Counted from the first letter of the stretch, positions 1 to 6,652 are shown. The stretch: DNA of 7,606 nt from Thermoproteota archaeon (GCA_011042755.1 DRBY01000032.1:1-7606), one strand, 5' to 3'. Numbers and translations: made by a program. The notes: generated by a model from the letters alone, not told the origin.

Positions 1-92
1 AAAACCTCACTAAGATTTTTCTGGCTGAGTTCCACGTCCCGTGGCTCATAAGGGGTCCTCTGGTCCTTGGGAGCAGCTGTTCTGTGGGGCAT
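1..92 (-). CDS. Possible 5' end of an unidentified gene leaving the left edge
   Basis: On the minus strand an ATG at 92-90 opens a frame that stays open to the window edge, giving about 30 residues beginning MPHRTAAPKDQRTPYEPRDV. A purine-rich AGGGGG lies about 5 nt upstream as a weak ribosome site, and the frame is closed upstream by a TAG near 117. The charged, proline-containing stretch and the use of AGG, GAG and GTG codons resemble the neighbouring genes. Against this, a second minus-strand frame is also open here, 30 codons is too short to judge, and I do not recognise the sequence. The hairpin at 86-100 overlaps the start codon. This is a tentative call that only the sequence to the left of the window can settle. 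Confidence 0.25.
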   Translation of the reverse strand, partial: MPHRTAAPKDQRTPYEPRDVELSQKNLSEV

Positions 93-350
93 AGAGCCCC
101 CTCTTGGTCGACAAAGCTATGGGCGAGTTTACCTCTATTGCGATAAACGCCTGAAGGAATCTGGGTGGCCTTATATTTTGTCTACCAGCGGGGCTAGTGC
201 TGATCCCGTGCCTCCACATCGAGTCATTCCCCTAGCAATGATAGCGGTGTCGGGCATTCTCAGCCGGGGCCTGGGGATGTACTTTTACTCCGAGGCCATC
301 CCCGAACCAGAGCAGATAGTGACGGGCTTCCCCCCTCTCAATAAAGGAGG
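1..350. other. Left-edge region without a confident gene
   Basis: No reading frame here looks convincingly like a known protein. A plus-strand frame open from about 52 to 486 has a protein-like look, but it runs antisense into the phosphatase gene and matches nothing I recognise. Two short inverted repeats are visible. In the first, TGAG (26-29) and CCACG (32-36) pair with CGTGG (40-44) and CTCA (45-48), with a 2-nt bulge and a 3-nt loop. In the second, GGGGC (86-90) pairs with GCCCC (96-100) around a 5-nt loop. An AT-rich run at 171-180 reads CAAAATATAA on the minus strand and could be a TATA box for a leftward transcript. I see no tRNA, rRNA, CRISPR or insertion-sequence end. The stretch may be an intergenic region, a decayed gene or part of an unrecognised RNA. 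Confidence 0.5.
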
Positions 351-1244
351 TCATGATTCAAGCATCAAGGCCACTGGGCTCCCCAGCGGCACTCCCACAG
401 ACTTGGCAACGGGCCTACACTTGGCGGTCAGCAGGAGGAGCGTTGGAACACTCAGCTTCTCCTCAGGCTCTGTGAGGGTCTCGTAGTGCCCCATTCCCTT
501 GGCTATCACGAGATCCGACTCGCCTAGAACCTCCAACGCCTCCTCCGTAGCATCAGCCCTCCTGAACCCAAGCCTCGGGACTGTTGACGAGGGTACTACT
601 ATGACATCAGACGGCAATATCTCTTTGGCCTCCTGAACAGTAACGTCGTCTAGGGCAGGCCCCGGCTTGGCTAGCACTGTAACCTCCTTTCCCATATCCC
701 TTAGCAGACTTACCATCATAGCGTCTACTAGGAATTCTCCCAAGTTGTCGGCCATCAGCGTAACCTTCTCAGCCCTCTCGAGGATCTCATAGGCCTCCTT
801 AGTGTGATCGACGGCGAACCCTTTGGCCGCTGCGCTCACGATGGCGCGATACGCCTCTCCCGGCTCGACTGGGTGATCCTGTACTCCTACCTCACTGGCG
901 TTTGCGGCAGCCGAGAGGAGGGCAGCTTCTCTGAACCTAGGGTAGCCCTCCTCGGCCCGCTCGAGTCGCTCCCTCAAGAGTAACGTAAGCCCAGATCTCA
1001 CGCTCTCCATGGCCCTCCGCTTTAGAGACCCGTATGGGTCCTCGACACCAGAGAGTTCTGCGACCCTCCTCGCGAGCCAAGATCCGAGATCCGCCGGAAC
1101 TGCCTCATTCGACCACTTTGCTCTGAACTCTCTGAGCACCCTCTCTATCAGAGCGAAGGACTCTGATCTGCTCAGCTTGGTCACTGAGACCAGCTTCACC
1201 ACGCTTGAAGACAGGCATATAGCGCAGAGGGGATCTACCTTCAC
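351..1244 (-). CDS. DUF89 / ARMT1-like metal-dependent phosphatase
   Basis: 297 residues, within the usual size of stand-alone prokaryotic DUF89 proteins. The family (damage-control phosphatases, PF01937) contains metal-dependent hydrolases, typically with Mn, Co or Ni, acting on sugar phosphates and damaged phosphometabolites in the cytoplasm. Seen in the sequence: an N-terminal CxxC (C7, C10) typical of the prokaryotic subfamily; the core motif ADNLGEFLVD (165-174), matching the family's DNxGExxxD; KPGPALDDVT (193-202), matching the second acidic motif; AKGMGHYETL (248-257), matching the family's KGxGNxE; and AKCRPVA (274-280) near the C terminus with the usual Lys-Cys. All expected acidic residues are present, so it should be active. 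The start is GTG at 1244; the ribosome site is weak, but the CxxC falls where relatives have it. It lies 70 nt downstream of the amidohydrolase on the same strand, so co-transcription is likely. The true substrate cannot be read from the sequence. Confidence 0.85.
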   Translation of the reverse strand: MKVDPLCAICLSSSVVKLVSVTKLSRSESFALIERVLREFRAKWSNEAVPADLGSWLARRVAELSGVEDPYGSLKRRAMESVRSGLTLLLRERLERAEEGYPRFREAALLSAAANASEVGVQDHPVEPGEAYRAIVSAAAKGFAVDHTKEAYEILERAEKVTLMADNLGEFLVDAMMVSLLRDMGKEVTVLAKPGPALDDVTVQEAKEILPSDVIVVPSSTVPRLGFRRADATEEALEVLGESDLVIAKGMGHYETLTEPEEKLSVPTLLLLTAKCRPVAKSVGVPLGSPVALMLES

Positions 1245-1314
1245 GATCCGGTCGTGGCCTCTACTGGCTGATAATCTGTTCGGTCTAACGCAAAAGAGGG
1301 AGTTGGGGGAAGGC

Positions 1315-2637
1315 TCACAGCCTGTCCCAGAGCGCCTTGGCTAGCTCCTTCGCCTCCTCAAACACCTGATCCTCGTCTACGGTCAGTAACTCGCCGTTCC
1401 TCACCACGAACTTCCCGTCGACGACGACGTCAGTAACTTGTGAGGCATCCATGCCGAATATGAAGTGCCACGGGAAGTTCCCGTCGTGCATGGGTGTGTA
1501 GGGCTTGTAATTCAGCACGACCAAGTCCGCGTAGGCACCTGGCACTATCTTGCCGAGCGGTCTTGGGAAGTACTTGGCCGCCAGCTCCGAGTTGTTGTGG
1601 AACAGCATCTCCACCACTTTGTCGGCTCCCATGACCCTGGGGTCCGCCAAGTGGAGCTTGTGAAGTATGTAGGCGACTTTTGACTCCCTGAACATATCCA
1701 TCGTGAAGCCGTCCGTGCCTAGGGCTGGCTTAATGCCGAGTTCCATCATCCTGACTATTGGGGCCACGCCCACGGCGTTGTTCATGTTGGACTCCGGGTT
1801 GTGGACCACGTTCGTCCCCGTGTCCTTCAGTATCCTGATCTCCCTGTCGTTCACGTGGACGCAGTGCGCCGCTATGGTCTTCTCGCCGAGTATGCCAGCA
1901 GCCCACAGCCTCTCCACAACCCTCCTTCCTGACTTCTGGAGGCTGTCGAACAGGTCCTCCACGCCCTCGGCAACGTGTATGTGGAATCCCGTGTCGAGAC
2001 CCTTGGCCGCCTCCACCACCTTCTCGAGAGTCTCGTCCGACAGCGTCAGCTGAGCGTGCAGGCCGAAGCTCCCCGTTATGAACTCGTCTCCAGCGTGCCT
2101 CTTGATGAACTCGACGTTCTCCTTAATCCCCTCCTCGGCCCTGTCGAGCCCGTCCCTGTCTGAGACCTCGTAGGCTATGTTCGCTCTGACTCCAACCTTT
2201 CTGAAGGCCTCGGCTAACTTCTCCAGGCTCCCGGTTATGGCGAAGGGGCTCGCGTGGTGGTCGAACATTGTCGTTGTACCGTGCTTCACGGCCTCTATGG
2301 CCGTGACCAGCCCGCTGTAGTAGACGTCGTCTAGGGTCAGCCTCTTGTCGAGGTGCCACCAGATCCTCTCTAGGATCTCGACGAACCTCGTCGGAGGCTC
2401 TGCCTTGAGGGGCATGCCCCTCGCGAATGCCCCGTAGGCGTGGCAGTGAGCGCAGATAAGGCCTGGCATTATGATCGACTTGGGGAACGAGTAGACATCC
2501 TCCCCAGGGTTCTCCTTGACTATCTGCTCTCTAGGGCCGACCTTCTCTATCAAATTGCCCTTTATGAGAACCGCACCCTCTTCTATGAGGCCAACGCCAT
2601 TGCTAAAGGTCGCAACCCACCGACCAGATAGGATCAA
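1315..2637 (-). CDS. ssnA: SsnA-like amidohydrolase (ATZ/TRZ deaminase family)
   Basis: About 440 residues, close to the family norm. Amidohydrolase-superfamily enzymes of this branch hydrolytically deaminate or dechlorinate N-heterocycles such as guanine, S-adenosylhomocysteine or triazines, using one metal ion in the cytoplasm. In TTG-start numbering the site is complete: HxH at H64/H66 (AHCH), H221 and E224 in HIHVAE, H258 in AAHC, and D309 in LGTDG. Features shared with E. coli SsnA as I remember it are WWxLD with YYSGL (about 93-110), DHHASP (126-131) and SNMNN (283-287). SsnA is found in purine and selenium-dependent hydroxylase clusters; its reaction is not firmly established. A GTG at 2646 is also in frame, but GGAGGTG (2650-2644) sits 6 nt before the TTG at 2637, and the resulting N terminus (ILSGRWVATF) fits relatives better. 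The gene is divergent from the ABC importer, suggesting it acts on the imported compound. Guanine deaminase or another ATZ/TRZ enzyme is the main alternative. Confidence 0.85.
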   Translation of the reverse strand: MILSGRWVATFSNGVGLIEEGAVLIKGNLIEKVGPREQIVKENPGEDVYSFPKSIIMPGLICAHCHAYGAFARGMPLKAEPPTRFVEILERIWWHLDKRLTLDDVYYSGLVTAIEAVKHGTTTMFDHHASPFAITGSLEKLAEAFRKVGVRANIAYEVSDRDGLDRAEEGIKENVEFIKRHAGDEFITGSFGLHAQLTLSDETLEKVVEAAKGLDTGFHIHVAEGVEDLFDSLQKSGRRVVERLWAAGILGEKTIAAHCVHVNDREIRILKDTGTNVVHNPESNMNNAVGVAPIVRMMELGIKPALGTDGFTMDMFRESKVAYILHKLHLADPRVMGADKVVEMLFHNNSELAAKYFPRPLGKIVPGAYADLVVLNYKPYTPMHDGNFPWHFIFGMDASQVTDVVVDGKFVVRNGELLTVDEDQVFEEAKELAKALWDRL

Positions 2638-2643
2638 GAGACC

Positions 2644-2650
2644 CACCTCC
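2644..2650 (-). promoter_or_regulatory. Strong ribosome binding site for the amidohydrolase
   Basis: GGAGGTG on the minus strand is fully complementary to the CACCTCC expected at the 3' end of archaeal 16S rRNA. It lies 6 nt before the TTG at 2637, the normal spacing. A GTG start at 2646 would overlap this site, so the site favours the TTG. Confidence 0.7.
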
Positions 2651-2672
2651 GAGCTGGCTCTGCTAACCTAGA

Positions 2673-2694
2673 CTAACTAATAACTCGTCCTGAT
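2673..2694 (-). promoter_or_regulatory. Possible TATA-box promoter for the amidohydrolase and phosphatase genes
   Basis: On the minus strand this segment reads GAGTTATTAGTTAG, an AT-rich island in otherwise GC-rich DNA. Its centre near 2682 would place a transcript start around 2656, giving a very short leader that still contains the GGAGGTG site. The match to the archaeal TATA consensus is only partial. Confidence 0.35.
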
Positions 2695-2790
2695 TTGGAC
2701 GGAAGCTGCCGACTGCACTTTGCTCACAACAAAATGGTGTCAACAGCTCCCAGTTGCTATCTTAACGTAGTCTGGGCGTCTACTCAGTTC

Positions 2791-2812
2791 GCGTAAAGTT
2801 AGATTAATATGA
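2791..2812 (+). promoter_or_regulatory. Possible TATA-box promoter for the ABC importer genes
   Basis: The segment contains GTAAAGTTAGATTAATATG, the most AT-rich part of the gap before the importer. With a box centred near 2803, transcription would begin near 2828, just at the GGAGG that precedes the TTG at 2842. This fits the TTG start better than the upstream ATG at 2809, which lies inside the AT-rich box itself. The pentamer and flank AGTTAG also occur on the minus strand in the opposing promoter, possibly a shared element. Confidence 0.4.
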
Positions 2813-2841
2813 TTCCCAAAAAGAGCCGGAGGGGGGCTAAC

Positions 2842-4404
2842 TTGGCCTCAGAGAGCGCCGCTGTGGCGGGGGCGGCTCGCCAGGGGGAGATTCTAGTTCG
2901 CATGGTGGGAATAGTCAAGCGGTTTCCGGGAGTCTTGGCCAACGATCACGTGGACTTTGAGCTCAGGGCGGGAGAGATCCACGCACTCCTCGGCGAAAAC
3001 GGCGCGGGGAAGACCACGCTGATGAACATACTCTACGGCATCTATCACGCCGACGAGGGCGAGATCTACGTGAGGGGCAAGAGAGTGGAAATCAGGAGCC
3101 CGAGAGACGCCATGAAGCTCGGCATAGGCATGGTCCACCAGCACTTCATGCTGGTCGATAGGCACACCGTCGCCGAGAACATAGCGCTGGGTTACGCCAA
3201 GAGCATACTGAACCCCCTCAAGGAAGTGAAGGAGCGGCTGAGAGAGTTTGCCGAGAAGTATGGGCTGGAGGTAGACCCAGATGCCTACATATGGCAGCTC
3301 TCCGCTGGAGAGCAGCAGAGGGTTGAGATCATCAAGGCCCTCTACAGGGGGGCCGACATACTGATCCTAGACGAGCCGACCTCCGTTCTCACTCCCCAAG
3401 AGACTAGGGAGTTGTTCAAGATCCTTAAGAAGATGAGGGAAGAGGGGAAGGGCGTAATCTTCATCACGCACAAGCTAGACGAGGTCTTCCAGGTAGCAGA
3501 CCGAGTCACAGTCATGAGGAGAGGGAAGGTCGTCGGGACCCTTCTGGCGAGCCAGACCACGAAGGAGGAACTTGCTAGGATGATGGTTGGGAGGGAGGTC
3601 CTCTTCAGGCTGCAGAAGGAGCACATCGAGAGGGGCAAGCCAGTGTTAGAGGTAGAGAACCTCCACGCTCTGAACGACAGGGGGCTGCCGGCCGTCAGGG
3701 GCGTCACGTTCAAGGTTCGCGAGGGCGAGATCTTCGGAATAGCGGGCGTGGCGGGCAATGGGCAGAGGGAGCTCGTGGAGGTAATAGTCGGTCTGAGGAA
3801 GGCCACGGCCGGCCGCGTGATCATAGACGGAGTAGACATGACCAACAAGTCTCCGAGAGAGATAGCCGAGAGGGGAGTAGCGCACATTCCAGAGGAGAGG
3901 CTGAGGCACGGCATTGTCCCCAACCTGAGCGTGGCTGAGAACCTGATCCTGAAGGACTACTTCAAGAAGCCCTACAGGAAGGGGCTGCTGATCGATTACT
4001 CGAAGGTGCTGGAAGACGCGGACAGGCTGATAAACAGGTTTGACATCATCACGCCGAGCCCCTTCACTCCCGCAAAGCTGCTGTCTGGAGGAAATATACA
4101 GAGGCTGATCTGCGCCAGAGAGCTTGCTAAGGAGCCCCGGCTGATAGTGGCCGCGCACCCGACCTACGGTCTCGATGTCGGCGCCACGGAGTACATCAGG
4201 AGGATCCTTCTGGAACAGAGGAAGAAGGGAGTAGCGATCCTCCTGATCTCAGAGGACCTCGAGGAGATCCTCCAGCTCAGCGACAGAGTGGCCGTCATGT
4301 TCAACGGGGAGATAGTGGGAGTGGTACGGCCTGAGGAGACTACCGTTGAGGAGATAGGCCTCATGATGGCCGGCGCCAAGAGGCTGACCTCTCAGGCCGC
4401 CTGA
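2842..4404 (+). CDS. ABC transporter ATPase with two nucleotide-binding domains, BMP/nucleoside importer type
   Basis: This cytoplasmic ATPase powers the importer and carries both NBDs in one chain, about 520 residues, as in NupO, YufO and sugar importers of the same class. Residue numbers count from the TTG. NBD1 is canonical: Walker A GENGAGKTT (51-59), Q-loop Q100, signature LSAGEQQRVE (153-162), Walker B LILDEPTS (174-181), H-loop H210. NBD2 is degenerate, as usual here: GVAGNGQREL (302-311) replaces Walker A without the Lys, LLSGGN (414-419) is present, and the H-loop region reads ISED. The N-terminal family motif GIVKRFPGV starts near residue 23. An in-frame ATG at 2809 would add 11 residues but has no ribosome site; GGAGGGG (2828-2834) precedes the TTG at 2842 by 7 nt, so I prefer the TTG. 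ATG 2902 is a less likely third choice. It is the first gene of the transporter operon, 15 nt before permease A. Confidence 0.93.
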   Translation: MASESAAVAGAARQGEILVRMVGIVKRFPGVLANDHVDFELRAGEIHALLGENGAGKTTLMNILYGIYHADEGEIYVRGKRVEIRSPRDAMKLGIGMVHQHFMLVDRHTVAENIALGYAKSILNPLKEVKERLREFAEKYGLEVDPDAYIWQLSAGEQQRVEIIKALYRGADILILDEPTSVLTPQETRELFKILKKMREEGKGVIFITHKLDEVFQVADRVTVMRRGKVVGTLLASQTTKEELARMMVGREVLFRLQKEHIERGKPVLEVENLHALNDRGLPAVRGVTFKVREGEIFGIAGVAGNGQRELVEVIVGLRKATAGRVIIDGVDMTNKSPREIAERGVAHIPEERLRHGIVPNLSVAENLILKDYFKKPYRKGLLIDYSKVLEDADRLINRFDIITPSPFTPAKLLSGGNIQRLICARELAKEPRLIVAAHPTYGLDVGATEYIRRILLEQRKKGVAILLISEDLEEILQLSDRVAVMFNGEIVGVVRPEETTVEEIGLMMAGAKRLTSQAA

Positions 4405-4406
4405 GT

Positions 4407-4413
4407 GGGGTGA
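4407..4413 (+). promoter_or_regulatory. Ribosome binding site for permease A
   Basis: GGGGTGA lies 6 nt before the ATG at 4420 and just after the ATPase stop at 4402-4404. It fixes the start of permease A and supports translation from one polycistronic message. Confidence 0.7.
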
Positions 4414-4419
4414 AGAGAA

Positions 4420-5499
4420 ATGAGAATAATCGTCCGGAAGAGAGTAGCTCCTTCGAAAAAGCTGGTAATTGGAATTAGAGTGGGCTCAATTCTCCTCGGC
4501 CTCTTGGTCATTGCGGTCGTGTTCTGGGCTAGGGGACTGAATCCGCTAGAGGTCTACTACGCCATCTTCTACAACGCCTTCGTGACCCCCTTGGGCTTGG
4601 CTGAGACCCTAGTGAACATGATACCCCTCCTCCTCATAAGCGTAGGACTCGCAATGGCATTCAACATGAAGTTCTGGAACATAGGAGCAGAAGGACAGTT
4701 CCTCTTGGGGGCCATGGCCGCCTTCTGGGTGGCCATGAATTTTCAGAACCTGCCTAAGCCCGTGCTTATCTCGCTGATACTCATAGCCGGCTTCTTGGCG
4801 GGAGCGATCTGGGCCATACCGCCGGCGCTGCTCAGAGCGAAGCTCAACGTCAACGAGGTCATCACGACGCTGATGATGTACTACATCGCGTACTACATCC
4901 TCCAGCACATGGTTCACGGTCCTTGGATGGCTCATGAGGAGTGGGGAGGCTTGCAGTGGGGAGGATACGCTCACTCCGCCATCATAGCTGAGAAAGCCTG
5001 GATCCCCCAGATATCGGGCACTAGGATCTGCTGGCCTACGCTGATCGTGTCTATAGTGTCCTTGATAGCGGTCTACGCGATCTGGTACAAGACCCCAGTG
5101 GGCTACGAGATGCGAGTGGTCGGAGACAACCCTGAGGCTGCTAGGTGCGCTGGCATAAGCTACGCCAAGACCGTGCTCGTGGCGATGCTGATAAGCGGAG
5201 GCTTGGCTGGCATAGCGGGAGCCAACGAGCTGGCCGGCATACAGCACAAGCTGCTCCCGACGTTCCCAAGAGGATACGGCTTCACGGGCATCATAACAGC
5301 GTGGCTCGGCGGCATGAGCCTCCCTGGGCAGATCTTGGCGAACTTCTTCTTCGGAGGCCTCATGGCTGGCGGGGACTACCTCGTCATAATCTTCAAGCTG
5401 CCCAGCTTCACCGTGCAGATGTTCAACGGCGCCCTCCTGTTCTTCGTCGTCATGGGAGAGTTCCTCGTGAACTACAGAGTTAGGATAGTGAGGAGGTGA
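4420..5499 (+). CDS. ABC transporter permease A, BMP/nucleoside importer type (BPD_transp_2)
   Basis: Integral membrane protein of 359 residues, normal for the first permease of NupP/YufP-type importers. It forms one half of the channel with permease B. After a basic N terminus (MRIIVRKRVAPSKK) there is a first membrane segment at about 15-36, followed by several others. Family motifs visible are the FWNIGAEGQFLLGA stretch (85-98), NEVITTLMMYY (145-155), the cytoplasmic coupling loop VVGDNPEAARCAGI (233-246) that should contact the ATPase, GGLAGIAGA (260-268) and GYGFTGI (286-292). The C terminus is short and basic. The start ATG is well supported by GGGGTGA. Permease B begins 7 nt after its stop, with its ribosome site inside the last codons of this gene, so the two are almost certainly translated together. 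Sugar importer permeases are more distant alternatives; the paired unequal permeases favour the BMP class. Confidence 0.93.
   Translation: MRIIVRKRVAPSKKLVIGIRVGSILLGLLVIAVVFWARGLNPLEVYYAIFYNAFVTPLGLAETLVNMIPLLLISVGLAMAFNMKFWNIGAEGQFLLGAMAAFWVAMNFQNLPKPVLISLILIAGFLAGAIWAIPPALLRAKLNVNEVITTLMMYYIAYYILQHMVHGPWMAHEEWGGLQWGGYAHSAIIAEKAWIPQISGTRICWPTLIVSIVSLIAVYAIWYKTPVGYEMRVVGDNPEAARCAGISYAKTVLVAMLISGGLAGIAGANELAGIQHKLLPTFPRGYGFTGIITAWLGGMSLPGQILANFFFGGLMAGGDYLVIIFKLPSFTVQMFNGALLFFVVMGEFLVNYRVRIVRR
5492..5499 (+). promoter_or_regulatory. Ribosome binding site for permease B, overlapping the permease A stop codon
   Basis: GGAGGTGA ends on the TGA stop of permease A and sits 6 nt before the TTG at 5506. 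It is a perfect anti-16S match and decides the TTG start. The overlap suggests translational coupling of the two permeases, useful for equal amounts of the two channel halves. Confidence 0.75.
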
Positions 5500-5505
5500 G
5501 ACGAT

Positions 5506-6456
5506 TTGGAGGTTAACGTTGTTGAGATAATAGAGAACATCATTAGAGTAGGCCTGAAAGTCTCCACTCCACTGTTGCTTGCCTCGCTCGGTGAGATCTA
5601 CGCCGAGAGATCTGGCATACTCAACCTGGGCGTTGAGGGAATGATGATGGCTGGAGGGGCAGCGGCCTTCCTGACGGCCTTGTGGACTGGCAACCCGTGG
5701 GTTGGCGTGCTTGTGGCAATGGTAGTAGGCGCCGCCATTTCGCTCGTTCACGCCGTGATAAGCATCCACTTGAGGGGAAATCAGGTCGTCTCTGGACTTG
5801 CGCTAACAATGTTCGGGCTGGGGCTCGCTAGCGTGATGGCGAGAGACTACATTGGGACTCCGCTGCCGACAAAGGCGAGGCTCGTGGCGAAGCCGATATT
5901 CGAGGGAGCGGATAAGATACCCGTGGTGGGCAGGGCACTCTTGGCGCAAGACCCGCTGTTCTACATCAGCCTCGGCCTAGCAGTCCTCCTCTGGTTCGTT
6001 CTGTTCAAGACGAGGATAGGAGTGATAATCAGGTCTGTCGGCGAGAATCCGGCGGCCGCCGACGCTCTGGGAGTGAATGTGTACGCGGTGAGGTACGCGT
6101 GCACTCTCTTCGGCGGAGCAATGGCCGGGCTAGGGGGAGCCCACCTGATGCTCGCGATAATAGCGAACTGGACCGAGACCGTGCTCCTCATGGGCAAGGG
6201 ATGGATAGCGATAGCTCTGGTCATATTCGCGCTCTGGAGCCCGCTGAGGGCTATCTTCGGCGCCTACTTCTTCGGAATAGTTGAGGGCATCGGGTACAGC
6301 CTCCAACTGCACCTCGGAATGAGCGAGTGGCTCCTGTCAGCGGTGCCCTACGCTCTCACCATCTTGATACTAGTTGCCGGTGCCACGGAGAGAATGCGCA
6401 GGAAGATGGGCGCTCCAGCCGCGCTGGGAGTTCCCTATGTGAGGGGAGAGAAGTAG
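5506..6456 (+). CDS. ABC transporter permease B, BMP/nucleoside importer type (BPD_transp_2)
   Basis: Integral membrane protein of 316 residues, matching the usual size of NupQ/YufQ-type second permeases. Motifs visible are GEIYAERSGILNLGVEGMM (29-47), the hallmark of this class; NQVVSGLALT (92-101); the coupling loop SVGENPAAADALGV (177-190), parallel to VVGDNPEAARCAGI in permease A; GGAMAGLGGAHL (203-214); and GKGWIAIALVIF (230-241). Hydrophobic segments fall roughly at 48-61, 64-85, 97-112, 152-167, 198-219, 232-257 and 275-292. The start is TTG, placed by a perfect GGAGGTGA 6 nt upstream; the family motif spacing from the N terminus is normal. It is the last gene of the tightly packed ATPase-permease-permease unit, followed by a 257-bp gap with a pyrimidine- and T-rich terminator-like tract. 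Confidence 0.93.
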   Translation: MEVNVVEIIENIIRVGLKVSTPLLLASLGEIYAERSGILNLGVEGMMMAGGAAAFLTALWTGNPWVGVLVAMVVGAAISLVHAVISIHLRGNQVVSGLALTMFGLGLASVMARDYIGTPLPTKARLVAKPIFEGADKIPVVGRALLAQDPLFYISLGLAVLLWFVLFKTRIGVIIRSVGENPAAADALGVNVYAVRYACTLFGGAMAGLGGAHLMLAIIANWTETVLLMGKGWIAIALVIFALWSPLRAIFGAYFFGIVEGIGYSLQLHLGMSEWLLSAVPYALTILILVAGATERMRRKMGAPAALGVPYVRGEK

Positions 6457-6470
6457 CCAACTCCGACCGG

Positions 6471-6502
6471 CAATTTTGCCTTCCCCCCTCCTTCGTCTTT
6501 TT
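6471..6502 (+). terminator. Candidate T-rich terminator after permease B
   Basis: Fifteen nucleotides after the permease B stop, a TTTT run (6474-6477) is followed by a pyrimidine tract that ends in TTTTT (6498-6502). Archaeal intrinsic termination relies on such runs on the non-template strand and often lacks a hairpin. Some read-through into the binding-protein gene is possible. Confidence 0.4.
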
Positions 6503-6526
6503 GGTTCAAGCCAATGCTTAATTGGC
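6501..6526 (+). other. Two mutually exclusive small hairpins in the spacer
   Basis: GCCAAT (6510-6515) and ATTGGC (6521-6526) form a perfect 6-bp stem with a 5-nt loop. The same CCAA (6511-6514) can instead pair with TTGG (6501-6504), which directly follows the T run. The arms are short, so this may be chance or may modulate termination between permease B and the binding protein. No protein or known riboswitch is recognisable here. Confidence 0.3.
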
Positions 6527-6652
6527 CGATCTCGCGTCAACTAGTATCCGGTGAACTGCTGGTAAGGTCCACGAAAGGGTTTTTCGATCGAGATATGGTT
6601 TGCAGAGTTACGAGATCCTCTCTAGGTAGCCGTCCGAACATCGTCAACTGAG
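6527..6652 (+). other. Rest of the spacer before the binding-protein gene
   Basis: No reading frame or RNA gene is recognisable. The octamer CGTCAACT occurs at 6535-6542 and again at 6642-6649, immediately before the candidate TATA box. There is also a small stem, CGAAA (6572-6576) with TTTCG (6582-6586), next to the palindrome TCGATCGA (6584-6591). The repeated octamer could be a regulator binding site; two 8-nt copies are weak evidence. Confidence 0.3.

Noticed and set aside
61..90. TTGGGAGCAGC as a possible SRP RNA S-domain motif
   Set aside because: It resembles only the GGAGCAGC part. The surrounding helix 8 and Alu-domain sequences are absent, so it is probably chance.
1..147. Plus-strand frame from position 3 to a stop at 147 as the C-terminal end of an upstream gene
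   Set aside because: It is open from the edge, but its Trp/Ser/Arg-rich end has no recognisable character and it overlaps the competing minus-strand frame. Sequence to the left is needed.
344..476. AGGAGGT followed by ATG at 354 on the plus strand, opening a 40-codon frame
   Set aside because: The ribosome-site-plus-ATG pair is attractive, but the frame is wholly antisense to the phosphatase 3' end and has an unstructured, low-information product.
67..486. Plus-strand open frame of 139 codons at the left edge
   Set aside because: Its last 136 nt run antisense through the well-supported phosphatase gene, the TTG start has no ribosome site, and the product resembles no family I know. A decayed gene fragment cannot be excluded for the first part.
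3742..3774. Loss of the Walker A lysine in the second ATPase domain as a sign of a broken gene
   Set aside because: A degenerate second NBD with GNGQ in place of GKT is normal for this double-NBD importer family, and the frame is intact.
3342..3923. 193-codon minus-strand open frame inside the ATPase gene
   Set aside because: It is a Ser/Thr/Leu-rich antisense shadow of the conserved ATPase coding sequence, with no ribosome site or family resemblance.
4609..5769. 386-codon minus-strand open frame across both permeases
   Set aside because: It is opposite two clear membrane-protein genes. Its His/Tyr/Arg-rich, non-hydrophobic product is what antisense of GC-rich codons gives.
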